Below are positions 52,698-61,121 of a stretch of 64,000 nucleotides of DNA, piece after piece; the first letter of the stretch is position 1, and each line of letters starts with the position of its first letter. The stretch comes from Carbonatibacter sp965199245 (GTDB lineage Bacteria; Pseudomonadota; Alphaproteobacteria; Kiloniellales; Kiloniellaceae): the NCBI GenBank assembly GCA_965199245.1, contig CBDAQP010000003.1:248001-312000 (forward strand), given 5' to 3'. A program made the translations under genes and the position numbers. The notes beneath the pieces were generated by a model. The model was given only the letters and a program-made list of their open reading frames with translations, made no database searches and had not been told where the DNA came from.

Positions 52698-52805
52698 GGC
52701 CCTGATCCGCAGAATAAAGCGTCACACACAGCCAAACAGACAAAACAGTCGTAAGGAGAAATTTTCGCCAAGTCTCCAAACGTCGCTCTGGCAATGTTGT
52801 TGGCA

Positions 52806-52833
52806 ACTATCGCCATTTTTTCCCCGCTGTCAA
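52806..52833 (-). promoter_or_regulatory. Putative promoter of the tRNA-Tyr/Gly-tuf-tRNA-Trp unit
   Basis: On the minus strand TTGACA (52828-52833), a 16-base spacer and GATAGT (52806-52811), about 105 bases before tRNA-Tyr. The minus-35 is perfect and the minus-10 matches four of six consensus bases. Confidence 0.55.
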
Positions 52834-52920
52834 TCAGTAAATTTTCAGGAGACAGTCGCGAAAAAAAACGGCATAAACACCGTCCCATACATCCAAAGCT
52901 ACGATTAAAGTTCACAGAAC

Positions 52921-53745
52921 ATGTCCACCAGAAAATCTCCTCATAAAAAACGCCGCAACGCCGACGGAAACCACCCTCACACACAACAAGATCATTGGCT
53001 TTTCGGCATACACGCCGTTTTGGCAACCCTTGCAAATCCAACGCGGATCATTCGGCGCGTTGTCTTGACACCAGAGGCGGCAAAACAGCATGAAAAAACC
53101 ATCAGCCGACTCTATGCAACAGCTAAAACAGACCTCCCTGCCCCTGCGCATATGAGCCGCAGTGATCTCTGCGCTCTTCTACCTGAGGGGACCGTCCACC
53201 AAGGACTCGCCGCACTTGTCGCGCCCCTTGCAGAGACACACTTAGAGGATGTCATGCGCAATATTGAAGAGGAAGATATCAACAGCGAGTCAAAAGGACG
53301 GACGGTTGTTGTGATCCTCGATCAAGTCACAGACCCGCATAACGTTGGAGCCGTCTTGCGGTCTGCCGCCGCCTTTGGCGCATGCGCGGTGATTTCTCCA
53401 GAGCGCAAATCCGCTCCACCAACGGGAACACTAGCCAAAACGGCCTCCGGTGCGTTGGAAATAACGCCCTATATTGGTGTCACCAACCTTGTCCGCGCCC
53501 TTGAACAACTCAAACACTATGGATTTTGGATATATGGATTGAGCGGTGACGGAGAAAAACGCCTTGCTGATGTGCTACCCACACATGGTCGTATTGCCCT
53601 TATCATGGGTGCAGAAGGCGCAGGTTTGCGCCGTCTAACGCGCGAACACTGCGACCTTTTAGTTAGCTTGCCCACAACACCGCAATTCCCCGTCCTCAAC
53701 GTCTCCGCCGCTGCTACCGTTGCGCTCTATGAAACAGCACGATGA
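52921..53745 (+). CDS. rlmB: 23S rRNA (guanosine-2'-O-)-methyltransferase RlmB, SpoU/TrmH family
   Basis: A SPOUT methyltransferase of 274 residues. The N-terminal substrate-binding domain begins WLFGIHAVLATLANP. The knotted catalytic domain carries motif 1 VILDQVTDPHNVGAVLRSA, motif 2 IALIMGAEGAGL and motif 3 SLPTTPQFPVLNVSAAATVA, a nearly complete match to RlmB/TrmH. The basic N-terminal leader (about 1-25) is extra. It is transcribed divergently from the tRNA-Tyr unit. G2251 specificity is inferred from family resemblance. Confidence 0.93.
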   Translation: MSTRKSPHKKRRNADGNHPHTQQDHWLFGIHAVLATLANPTRIIRRVVLTPEAAKQHEKTISRLYATAKTDLPAPAHMSRSDLCALLPEGTVHQGLAALVAPLAETHLEDVMRNIEEEDINSESKGRTVVVILDQVTDPHNVGAVLRSAAAFGACAVISPERKSAPPTGTLAKTASGALEITPYIGVTNLVRALEQLKHYGFWIYGLSGDGEKRLADVLPTHGRIALIMGAEGAGLRRLTREHCDLLVSLPTTPQFPVLNVSAAATVALYETAR

Positions 53746-53861
53746 AGGTAAGACAAAAAAATAGATAACGATCTAGTTGTTCAGTCCCGGCGTTTGGTGG
53801 ATCGGATTTAGATTGAACCTTTCGGGTTTGCTTGTCCATGATTTGCATATGAACTCATAAA

Positions 53862-54976
53862 TACCATTTCCTGAAAGTCAGACCCCATGTGCCCATTTTC
53901 TGTATCTAATGAACCTGATTTTCCAGGGTCTTTCGGTGAGGTTGTTCCATGCGTCACGACAGAGGGAAACGATCTGGTCCTGAAAGACGCGGTTTGACAG
54001 CCGGTTTTGTCGCAAATATTGCCAGACATTTTCGACCGGGGCAGGGCTGCGTGGCGGCAGAGGCAACAGGGTGATATTGTCCGGGATATCCAGTTTGCCG
54101 GTGGTGTGCCAGCCCGCCTTGTCAAGGATAATGACAGCATGGGCACCGGCTGTGACGATATCTCTTCCAGGTGCCCTTGCATCCCGCAGGTATTGCACTG
54201 CGGCAGGACAAGCGCGGCCACCCCGGGCGGGGCAGATCGCCCCGAATATCCAGGCGGATTTTGTGCGCTGGTCTTTTGCTGCCACAGGCCGTGTGCCCTG
54301 TTTGGCCCACCATGCTGTTCTTCTGGCCAACACGCGCCTCATCCTGCCACCAGATTTCCAGCGGGACAGCCGGACCAATTCTGGCGTGCAGAGAGGCTAT
54401 TTCGGCGGGGAAGTTTTTTTTAAATGCGGTCAGGGCATCCCCGTTCTGGCCATGATGACGCGGGCGCGCCGTCAGTTTTCTGTAGCCGTGTTTGCGCAAG
54501 GTGGCACTCAGGCAACTTTCGCTGATGCTGAGGCGATAGTCCTCCCATAACCACTGCGCCAGATCCAGAAGTCGCCAGCGCACCATCGATAGCAGGCAAT
54601 GGCCCTGTTTCAACGCGGGCAATCAGGGCAGCAAGCCGGGCCTCACTGGCCGGTCGACCGCTTCTCGAACGTTGCAAAAGCCCGTCCGAACCTTCTGCAT
54701 TGAAACGCAACACCCAATCACGAACAATTTGACGACCAACGCCGCGCGGCTTCACTGCGACTGCCGCCATCAGAGATGACCGCAAGGGCAAGCAAGCGGC
54801 GCGTCCGGTTCGAATCTGCTGAGTGCCGGGCAAGGCGGCGAAGACGGGATGCGTCATAATCCTGACGCAGCGGAAGGGGCTGACCCATGACAAATCTCCA
54901 AAACTGTGTCCTTCCTTGAATCACAGAATCTGCTCACGCGCCAGGACCAGAGAGTCTTTATTTTATGCAGTTGGTA
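53862..54976 (-). mobile_element. IS630-family insertion sequence, decayed
   Basis: An element of about 1.11 kb, bounded by TA dinucleotides at 53862-53863 and 54975-54976 as expected for IS630 transposition into TA. The ends are only imperfectly inverted (inner CCA on each side), so the boundaries are tentative. It holds a frameshifted transposase, and its right end lies 7 bases from the IS5-type element. Confidence 0.6.
53878..54888 (-). pseudogene. IS630-family transposase, frameshifted
   Basis: Read from the ATG near 54886-54888 (MGQPLPLRQDYDASRLRRLA), the pieces give a helix-turn-helix region (GRQIVRDWVLRFNAEGSDGL), a linker (LSISESCLSATLRKHGYRKL), the first catalytic Asp (WWQDEARVGQKN), the second (VIILDKAGWHTTGKL) and the Glu (PAPVENVWQYLRQNRLSN). 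Continuity needs frame changes near 54730, 54580, 54310 and 54200. The total would be about 336 residues, normal for the family, so the whole gene is there but cannot yield one protein unless recoded. Confidence 0.88.
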
Positions 54977-54983
54977 TCAGGCG

Positions 54984-56085
54984 TGAGACCTGTGCGCGGA
55001 TATCACTGGACGGGTCTGCTGTTTTGTGATTGTCTTAATTGCTAGAAGAGTTTGGGAGGATTGATGGCGCGTCGTGAGATTGGTCAGGAGCATTTTTCCC
55101 TTGATAGGAAAAAAAGCGATCTTGATGACCTTGTCGGCCTGTTGGACGATGCCTGATCATCATCTGTCGGATATGTCCTCCGCATCCAAGGGCGAAGCAG
55201 GTTGGCCGCCACTGTGTTTGCTGAAGGCCCTGCTTTTGGGGCGGTGGTCTGATGATGTGAAGCTGGCCGATGCGCGGGATGACCGGGCTTCGGTCCGCCG
55301 CTTTTGCGGTTTCTCCCGCAGCGAGCCGACGCGGACGGCCTTTGTGCGGTTTCGCCGTGACCTAGGCGAGCTCGCGGCTCTTCGACGGCATGACCACGCA
55401 GTTGCGCGAGCGACATCTATCGGTCAAACAGGGCACGCTGGTTGATGCCCATCGCTTCGGCCAGCAGGGAAGACAACGACGCGCGCTGGATCAGGCACAG
55501 GAAGGCGGTGCATGGTGACAAGGCTCATGTGGCCTCCGATGAACCGACTGATCCGGTGGAGAGGATTGTCGTCACGCCGGCCAACGTGAATGACGGGACA
55601 GCCGGCTGTGATGTGGTGATCCTGAACAGGTCTCTGCCGACAGTGCGTATCAGGGAGTTGGCTTTCGCAATGCGGTTGAGGAGAAGGGAGGCACCACACG
55701 GGGTGTTGTGACCGGCGTCTGGGCCCGCAACGACGCCGCAGCAAGGCTGAAAGCGAGGCCCCATTCACAAGGTGCGTTGCCGGGAAGATCTTTGGCACAA
55801 CGAGGTTATGGCCTGCGGACAGGTCCACACCGGGTCCCTGGCAAGGCGACATATCCAGCTCACCGCAATGGCGTACAATTTGAAGCGGGCTCTCAAGGCG
55901 ACCGCTGCTGGCACGAACCCTGTTCAATAGAGTTGCCAATGCCACCTGAAACGCCGTTGGACAGGAAAATCTACTGGATACCCGGCCGTCGGGGTGCGGT
56001 GCGCGATGAAACCCTTAATGAAATGCACCGGTTGCGTACAAACACAACAAAATCAACAAACCATCCATCCCGCGCACAGGTCTCA
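54984..56085 (+). mobile_element. IS5-family (IS1031-like) insertion sequence with perfect 16-bp ends, decayed
   Basis: TGAGACCTGTGCGCGG at 54984-54999 and its exact reverse complement at 56070-56085 bound a 1102-bp element. The transposase inside is broken. No matching short target duplication was found next to the ends, so it may be old or rearranged. Its right end lies only 31 bases from the FNR-type box of the nap operon. Confidence 0.85.
55064..55930 (+). pseudogene. IS5-family transposase, frameshifted
   Basis: The ATG at 55064 (with GGGAGG upstream) gives MARREIGQEHFSLDRKKSDL, ending at a TGA near 55154; the frame then shifts to WPPLCLLKALLLGRWSDDVK and RRFCGFSRSEPTRTAFVRFR, typical N-terminal IS5/IS1031 transposase blocks. 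Further shifts lead through GTLVDA and RWIRHRKAVHGDKAHV (region of the catalytic residues) to a C-terminal LTAMAYNLKRALKATAA. At least three frame changes and stops make it non-functional. Confidence 0.85.
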
Positions 56086-56116
56086 TAACACTGAAAACTC
56101 AAAAAACTGACATTGC

Positions 56117-56130
56117 TTGATCTAGATCAA
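56117..56130. promoter_or_regulatory. FNR/ANR-type binding site upstream of napE
   Basis: TTGATCTAGATCAA is a perfect match to the FNR half-site pair TTGAT-N4-ATCAA, centred 69 bases before the napE GTG. If it works as a class II site, transcription would start near 56165. Oxygen-sensitive induction of nap is the natural inference. Confidence 0.85.
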
Positions 56131-56192
56131 AGACAGCGCAGAAAAAAAAGCCCACGCTCCCCACACTATTGATGAGAAAGGGAGTCAGCAAG

Positions 56193-56357
56193 GTGTCACA
56201 ACGGGACTCAAACCTGCCAGAGCGTAAAGCAGACGAAAGAATTGCCGTCGCGTTCCTGACGCTGGCTTTTTTTCCATTGCTCGCGGTTGTTGGCATTGGC
56301 GGCTATGGCTTTTTGATTTGGGTCAGCCAAATCATTTTTGGCCCGCCGTCCCTTTGA
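56193..56357 (+). CDS. napE: Periplasmic nitrate reductase accessory protein NapE
   Basis: A 54-residue membrane protein with one span (about 20-42, VAFLTLAFFPLLAVVGIGGYGF) ending in FLIWVSQIIFGPP, the NapE signature. The GTG at 56193 is preceded by GGGAG at eight bases, whereas the TTG/ATG 24 bases earlier overlap that site. The function of NapE is not established in the family. It is the first gene of the nap operon. Confidence 0.88.
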   Translation: MSQRDSNLPERKADERIAVAFLTLAFFPLLAVVGIGGYGFLIWVSQIIFGPPSL

Positions 56358-56384
56358 TCTCATCAAACACCGGAACGCAGTGCT

Positions 56385-56957
56385 ATGGTCAAAACCCTAT
56401 CCAGACGCAGTCTTTTTGGCAGGGGAGGACGAAAATTTCCCGATTTTTTCCCTCCTTGGACGACAGGCCACCGCATTGCGCAGGACTGTCGTGGATGTGG
56501 TGACTGTGTGGCCGCCTGTCCACAAGATATTTTATCCCTCATCGGGGGTAAGGCGGGCCTCGTCCCCGGACAAGATGAATGCATATTTTGCGGGGCCTGT
56601 GCAGACTCCTGCCCAGAAGAGAGTTTGTTCCAAACAGATCAGGTTCCTTGGGTGCTGACGGCCCATGTCCAAGACAGTTGCCTATTGAAGGCAGGAATAG
56701 ATTGTCGGCTCTGTACCGACAGTTGCCTGGAACGGGCCTTGGTCTTTGACCTGCGGGTGCGTCCCGTCGGGGCTGTGACAGTTGATAACGATCTTTGCAC
56801 GGGTTGCGGAGCCTGTCTTGGCGTTTGCCCCAACCAGTCACTTTATTTGCATGAAAAACCCCAAAGTCAAAGCACAGGGATTCAAAACATACCAGATCCA
56901 AGCCATCTGACCCGCTGCACACCAGAACAGGAGGAGCACCCCTATGCCAAGCGTTGA
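56385..56957 (+). CDS. napF: Ferredoxin-type protein NapF
   Basis: A cytoplasmic iron-sulfur protein thought to help mature NapA. The 190-residue sequence starts with the short basic SRRSLFGRG motif common in NapF and contains four cysteine quartets: CRGCGDCVAACP, CIFCGACADSCP, an atypical third (C, then CRLCTDSC) and CTGCGACLGVCP. Classical [4Fe-4S] spacing is clear in the first, second and fourth. The C-terminus overlaps napD by 14 bases. Confidence 0.93.
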   Translation: MVKTLSRRSLFGRGGRKFPDFFPPWTTGHRIAQDCRGCGDCVAACPQDILSLIGGKAGLVPGQDECIFCGACADSCPEESLFQTDQVPWVLTAHVQDSCLLKAGIDCRLCTDSCLERALVFDLRVRPVGAVTVDNDLCTGCGACLGVCPNQSLYLHEKPQSQSTGIQNIPDPSHLTRCTPEQEEHPYAKR

Positions 56958-57312
56958 AAAGACATCACACCAGAGTGGTGATGGTTGGCACATTGCCAGT
57001 CTGGTTGTGACGACCATTCCCGAACACCGCACCTGCATTGAACACAATCTCCGCCGTCTTGAAAGGGTAGATGTCCACAGCAACCCCGACGAACAGGTGA
57101 ACAAGATTATCGTCATCGCCGAAGCCAAGAGCGAAGCAGAGCTATCGCGCTTACTAAGCAGAATCGAATCCCTCGACGGTGTTCTCACCGCTAATCTCAT
57201 TTTTCACCAAAGCGAAAAAAATTCACTGGATGACATTTTAACCGTCCAGCCCCACTACACAGCGAACGATCAAATGTCACTGACCGAAGGAACTACACTA
57301 TGCTCAAAATGA
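56944..57312 (+). CDS. napD: NapA-signal-binding chaperone NapD
   Basis: A 122-residue cytoplasmic chaperone that binds the Tat signal of NapA and proofreads cofactor loading. WHIASLVVTTIPEHRTCIEHN, KIIVIAEAKSEAELSRLLSRIE and LDGVLTANLIFHQSE match the ferredoxin-like NapD fold. It overlaps napF upstream and napA downstream (the napA ATG lies 13 bases before its stop), a sign of coupled translation. It is longer than E. coli NapD (87) through tails at both ends. Confidence 0.92.
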   Translation: MPSVEKTSHQSGDGWHIASLVVTTIPEHRTCIEHNLRRLERVDVHSNPDEQVNKIIVIAEAKSEAELSRLLSRIESLDGVLTANLIFHQSEKNSLDDILTVQPHYTANDQMSLTEGTTLCSK

Positions 57313-59798
57313 CCAGACGGGATGTCATCAAAGCCCAAGCCGCTGCCGTTGCGGCAAGCGTTGCAGGGCTTACCAATCCGGTTGGAGCCTCAAACCTTAT
57401 CACCGAAGCCGACAAAACCAGCCTCAAGTGGTCAAAAGCCCCCTGCCGTTTTTGTGGCACGGGCTGTTCCATCATGGTCGCCACGAAAAATGACCGCGTT
57501 GTCGCCACCCACGGAGATGCAAAGGCGGAGGTCAACCGGGGCCTGAACTGTGCCAAGGGGTATTTTCTATCAAAGATCATGTATGGTGAAGATCGCCTGA
57601 CCCGCCCACTTTTGCGGAAAAAAGACGGCGTTTACCACAAAGACGGAGACTTCACACCCGTGTCTTGGGATGAAGCCTTTGACGTAATGGCGGAAAAATT
57701 CAAAAAGGCCATGCGGGAAAAAGGGCCGTCTGCTGTGGGCATGTTTGGGTCTGGTCAGTGGACGGTTTGGGAAGGTTATGCTGCATCTAAACTCTACAAA
57801 GCTGGCTTCCGCTCCAACAATATTGACCCCAACGCGCGCCACTGCATGGCCTCTGCCGTTGGGGCCTTTATCCGAACCTTTGGCATTGACGAGCCAATGG
57901 GCTGTTATGATGATTTTGAGCAGGCCGATGCCTTTTTTCTCTGGGGTTCCAATATGGCGGAAATGCACCCCGTGCTGTGGACGCGCTTGGCAGATCGACG
58001 ACTGTCCGCCCCCCATGTCAAGGTTGGTGTCCTATCCACCTACGAGCATCGGAGCTTTGATCTCGCAGACATTCCGATGATCTTTGTGCCGCAAACCGAC
58101 CTGATTATTGCCAATGCTCTGGCAAATTTCATCATTCAAACAAACCGCGTCAACCGCGATTTCGTGAATAAGCACACAACATTTCGTCTGGGCAATCAGG
58201 ATATTGGCTATGGCCTGCGCCCCGAACACCCCCTGCAAAAGGTCGCAAGAAATGCGGGCAAAGCCGGAGGACACACAGAAATTTCTTTTAGTGATTACGC
58301 GGCCTTTGTTGCGGATTATAGCCTTGAACGCGCGGCAGAGGTTTCCGGCGTTCCACTCAACCTCCTGCAAGAAATGGCAGAAATTTACGCAGACCCCGAC
58401 AAAAAGGTCATGTCCCTGTGGACGATGGGAGCCAACCAGCACACGCGCGGGGTCTGGCTCAACCAGATGATCTATAACCTGCACCTGCTCACAGGTAAGA
58501 TTTCGCAACCAGGCAACAGTCCTTTTTCGTTGACGGGACAACCGTCGGCCTGTGGCACAGCGCGCGAGGTCGGCACCTTTGCCCACCGCCTGCCTGCGGA
58601 TATGGTAGTTAAAAACCCTGCACACCGTGCCGTTGCAGAAAAAATCTGGAATATTCCCGATGGCACCATTCCCAGTAAACCCGGATTTCACGCGGTTCTA
58701 CAAAATCGCAAGCTCAAAGACGGGGATTTGAATGCCTATTGGATTCAGGTCAACAACAACCTCCAAGCCGCCCCGAATATGATGGAAGAAACCCTGCCCG
58801 GCTATCGCAATCCGGACAATTTCATTGTTGTGTCCGATGTCTATCCCACCGTTACGGCCCAAGCCGCCGACCTGATCCTGCCCACGGCAATGTGGGTCGA
58901 AAAAGAAGGAGCCTACGGCAACGCCGAACGCCGAACACAGTTTTGGTATCAGCTTGTAGCAGCCCCCGGTGAGTCCCGTTCTGATCTGTGGCAGACGGTC
59001 GAATTTTCCAAACGCTTCACAGTCGAAGACGTCTGGTCAGAAGAACTCATCGCCAAAAAGCCGGAACACCGGGGTAAAACGCTCTACGAGGTTCTTTTTG
59101 CCAATGCAGAGATCACAAAATACCCACTGTCAGAAGTCAATGCCAACTATGGCAACGACGAGGCCCGCCACTTTGGATTTTATATCCAAAAGGGCCTATT
59201 TGAAGAATACGCCAAATTCGGACGCGGTAAAGCCCACGACCTCGCCGATTTTGAAACCTACCACAAAGAACGCGGTCTGCGCTGGCCCGTCGTCGCTGGT
59301 CAGGAAACCCGTTGGCGTTTCCGCGAAGGCGAAGACCCCTACGTCAGCACAGGTGCAGGCTTTGAATTTTATGGGCAAAAGGACGGCAAGGCACGGATAT
59401 TTGCTCTGCCCTTTGAACCCGCCCCTGAAACGCCAAACGACGAATATGATTTTTGGCTGACCACCGGGCGCGTTTTGGAACACTGGCATTCCGGTTCTAT
59501 GACCCAGCGCGTGCCTGAACTCTACAAGGCCGTTCCAAATGCCCTGTGCTACATGCACCCCGATGACGCCCGTGACAAAGGACTGCGGCGCGGTTCCGAG
59601 GTTCGAGTGTCCTCGCGGCGGGGGTCAATCCTCACCCGTGTTGAAACACGCGGACGCAACAAACCGCCACGCGGTCTGGTCTTTATTCCCTGGTTTGATG
59701 CCAGCCAGCTAATTAACAAGGTCACGCTGGATGCTACAGACCCGATTTCAAAACAGACGGACTTTAAAAAATGCGCCGTCAAAATTGAACCCGTATGA
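57300..59798 (+). CDS. napA: Periplasmic nitrate reductase catalytic subunit NapA
   Basis: Reduces nitrate to nitrite in the periplasm. The 832-residue protein has a Tat signal (MTRRDVIKAQ, residues 4-13, with a hydrophobic stretch to about 24), the [4Fe-4S] ligands Cys49, Cys52, Cys56 and Cys84, and a molybdenum ligand Cys182 in NARHCMASAVGAF. Bis-MGD-binding blocks such as LWGSNMAEMHPVLWTRL and TGRVLEHWHSGSMTQRVPEL complete the NapA pattern. It is intact and full-length, so nitrate reduction is plausible. Confidence 0.98.
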   Translation: MLKMTRRDVIKAQAAAVAASVAGLTNPVGASNLITEADKTSLKWSKAPCRFCGTGCSIMVATKNDRVVATHGDAKAEVNRGLNCAKGYFLSKIMYGEDRLTRPLLRKKDGVYHKDGDFTPVSWDEAFDVMAEKFKKAMREKGPSAVGMFGSGQWTVWEGYAASKLYKAGFRSNNIDPNARHCMASAVGAFIRTFGIDEPMGCYDDFEQADAFFLWGSNMAEMHPVLWTRLADRRLSAPHVKVGVLSTYEHRSFDLADIPMIFVPQTDLIIANALANFIIQTNRVNRDFVNKHTTFRLGNQDIGYGLRPEHPLQKVARNAGKAGGHTEISFSDYAAFVADYSLERAAEVSGVPLNLLQEMAEIYADPDKKVMSLWTMGANQHTRGVWLNQMIYNLHLLTGKISQPGNSPFSLTGQPSACGTAREVGTFAHRLPADMVVKNPAHRAVAEKIWNIPDGTIPSKPGFHAVLQNRKLKDGDLNAYWIQVNNNLQAAPNMMEETLPGYRNPDNFIVVSDVYPTVTAQAADLILPTAMWVEKEGAYGNAERRTQFWYQLVAAPGESRSDLWQTVEFSKRFTVEDVWSEELIAKKPEHRGKTLYEVLFANAEITKYPLSEVNANYGNDEARHFGFYIQKGLFEEYAKFGRGKAHDLADFETYHKERGLRWPVVAGQETRWRFREGEDPYVSTGAGFEFYGQKDGKARIFALPFEPAPETPNDEYDFWLTTGRVLEHWHSGSMTQRVPELYKAVPNALCYMHPDDARDKGLRRGSEVRVSSRRGSILTRVETRGRNKPPRGLVFIPWFDASQLINKVTLDATDPISKQTDFKKCAVKIEPV

Positions 59799-59806
59799 GG
59801 TGTCCC

Positions 59807-60295
59807 ATGATGATTTGCTCACACATCAAATCACTGATAACAGTCTTTGGGCTATTGATTGCGTCCTTAGTGGTGCTTCCCTCTTTGGCGCAAGACGGCG
59901 TCAGTGACCCAGATCACATCGCCAGCCTGCGAGGTGGGCCATTGGTCGAGACTCCCTCTGCCCCCATCATCAACAAGGTTCTCAACAGTGACAAACGCCA
60001 AGTGCGGAACTATCCCGATCAACCCCCCGTCATTCCGCATAAGATTGACGGCTACCAAGTTGATATCAAAACCAATAAATGTATGACCTGCCACAGCCGC
60101 ACCGCCATCGGTGACTCACAGGCTCCGATGGTCTCTATCACCCACTTTGCGGATCGGGACGGTCAATTCCTCGCGACCCTGTCTCCTCGACGGTATTTTT
60201 GTACCCAGTGCCACTTGGCCCAAGACGAAACTGCACCACTGGTCAAAAATACTTTTCAGGATATTGACAACCTCCTGAACGGCAAGGCGGATTGA
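59807..60295 (+). CDS. napB: Periplasmic nitrate reductase dihaem cytochrome subunit NapB
   Basis: A dihaem c-type cytochrome passing electrons from NapC to NapA. The preferred ATG at 59807-59809 follows GAGG at six bases; an earlier ATG overlaps the napA stop. The 162-residue protein has a signal peptide ending near SLAQDG, haem-binding CMTCH and CTQCH, and the conserved His residues in PPVIPHK and SITHFAD that are typical axial ligands. Confidence 0.94.
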   Translation: MMICSHIKSLITVFGLLIASLVVLPSLAQDGVSDPDHIASLRGGPLVETPSAPIINKVLNSDKRQVRNYPDQPPVIPHKIDGYQVDIKTNKCMTCHSRTAIGDSQAPMVSITHFADRDGQFLATLSPRRYFCTQCHLAQDETAPLVKNTFQDIDNLLNGKAD

Positions 60296-60297
60296 CA

Positions 60298-60948
60298 ATG
60301 ACCAAGACACTCAAAAAATTCTGGGATGTGATTCGCACACCCTCCGTCCACTACAGTCTTGGCTTTTTGACCGTCTGTGGGTTTCTGGCGGGGGTTATGT
60401 TCTGGGGCGGGTTCAATACCGCGCTCGAAGTCACCAATACAGAGAAATTTTGTATTTCTTGCCACGAAATGCGCGATACGGTTTACGAAGAATTGAAAAC
60501 AACCATTCACTATTCAAATCGTTCTGGTGTGCGTGCCGTCTGTTCAGATTGCCACGTGCCCTACAACTGGACAGACAAGGTCGCGCGCAAGGTACAGGCA
60601 ACCAAGGAAGTCTACGGCAAAATTTTCGGAACCATCGACACACCCGAAAAATTCGAGGCTAAACGCCTTGAGCTCGCCCAGCACGAATGGGCGCGGTTCA
60701 AGGCCAATGACTCGCTAGAGTGTCGCAACTGCCACCAACCCGATTCAATGGACATTACCCGCCAAAGTCAACGCGCGGCCAATGCCCACGAAGAGTTTCT
60801 TTTTAGCGGTGAAAAAACCTGTATCGATTGCCACAAGGGCATAGCCCATAGCATGCCCGACACCGGACAGATCAGCGCATTGGACAGAATTCCCGTTGCT
60901 TTTGATGCCTTTAACTTCGGGGACGGCGATGATGACCCACCTGACTAA
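60298..60948 (+). CDS. napC: Tetrahaem quinol dehydrogenase NapC
   Basis: A membrane-anchored NapC/NirT cytochrome that oxidises quinol and reduces NapB. The 216-residue protein has one N-terminal span (about 21-40, SLGFLTVCGFLAGVMFWGGF) and four haem motifs: CISCH, CSDCH, CRNCH and CIDCH. The ATG at 60298 lies two bases after the napB stop. It closes the operon. No napGH is present, so electrons would come from the quinol pool through NapC only. Confidence 0.96.
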   Translation: MTKTLKKFWDVIRTPSVHYSLGFLTVCGFLAGVMFWGGFNTALEVTNTEKFCISCHEMRDTVYEELKTTIHYSNRSGVRAVCSDCHVPYNWTDKVARKVQATKEVYGKIFGTIDTPEKFEAKRLELAQHEWARFKANDSLECRNCHQPDSMDITRQSQRAANAHEEFLFSGEKTCIDCHKGIAHSMPDTGQISALDRIPVAFDAFNFGDGDDDPPD

Positions 60949-60966
60949 CCTCCACTGACACGCACC

Positions 60967-61004
60967 AGCCCTCCTGTGACAAAAAGCAGGGGGGCTTTGT
61001 TTTA
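60967..61004 (+). terminator. Intrinsic terminator of the nap operon
   Basis: AGCCCTCCTG and CAGGGGGGCT form a 10-bp stem (one G-U pair) around a ten-base loop and are followed by TTTGTTTT, 19 bases after napC. Confidence 0.85.
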
Positions 61005-61121
61005 AGGAATAACAGTTAAAAACCGATGCGTCCTTTTCTTCGGCTTGGAAAATCATAGTCAAGAGGCTAATGAAATAACTCAACAGCTGGAATCAACAAA
61101 TATGTAGCAAAGGCTCCCTCT

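Noticed and set aside
54007..54550. Plus-strand frames of 138 and 159 codons opposite the IS630 transposase
   Set aside because: They are antisense to recognisable transposase blocks and share no known domain.
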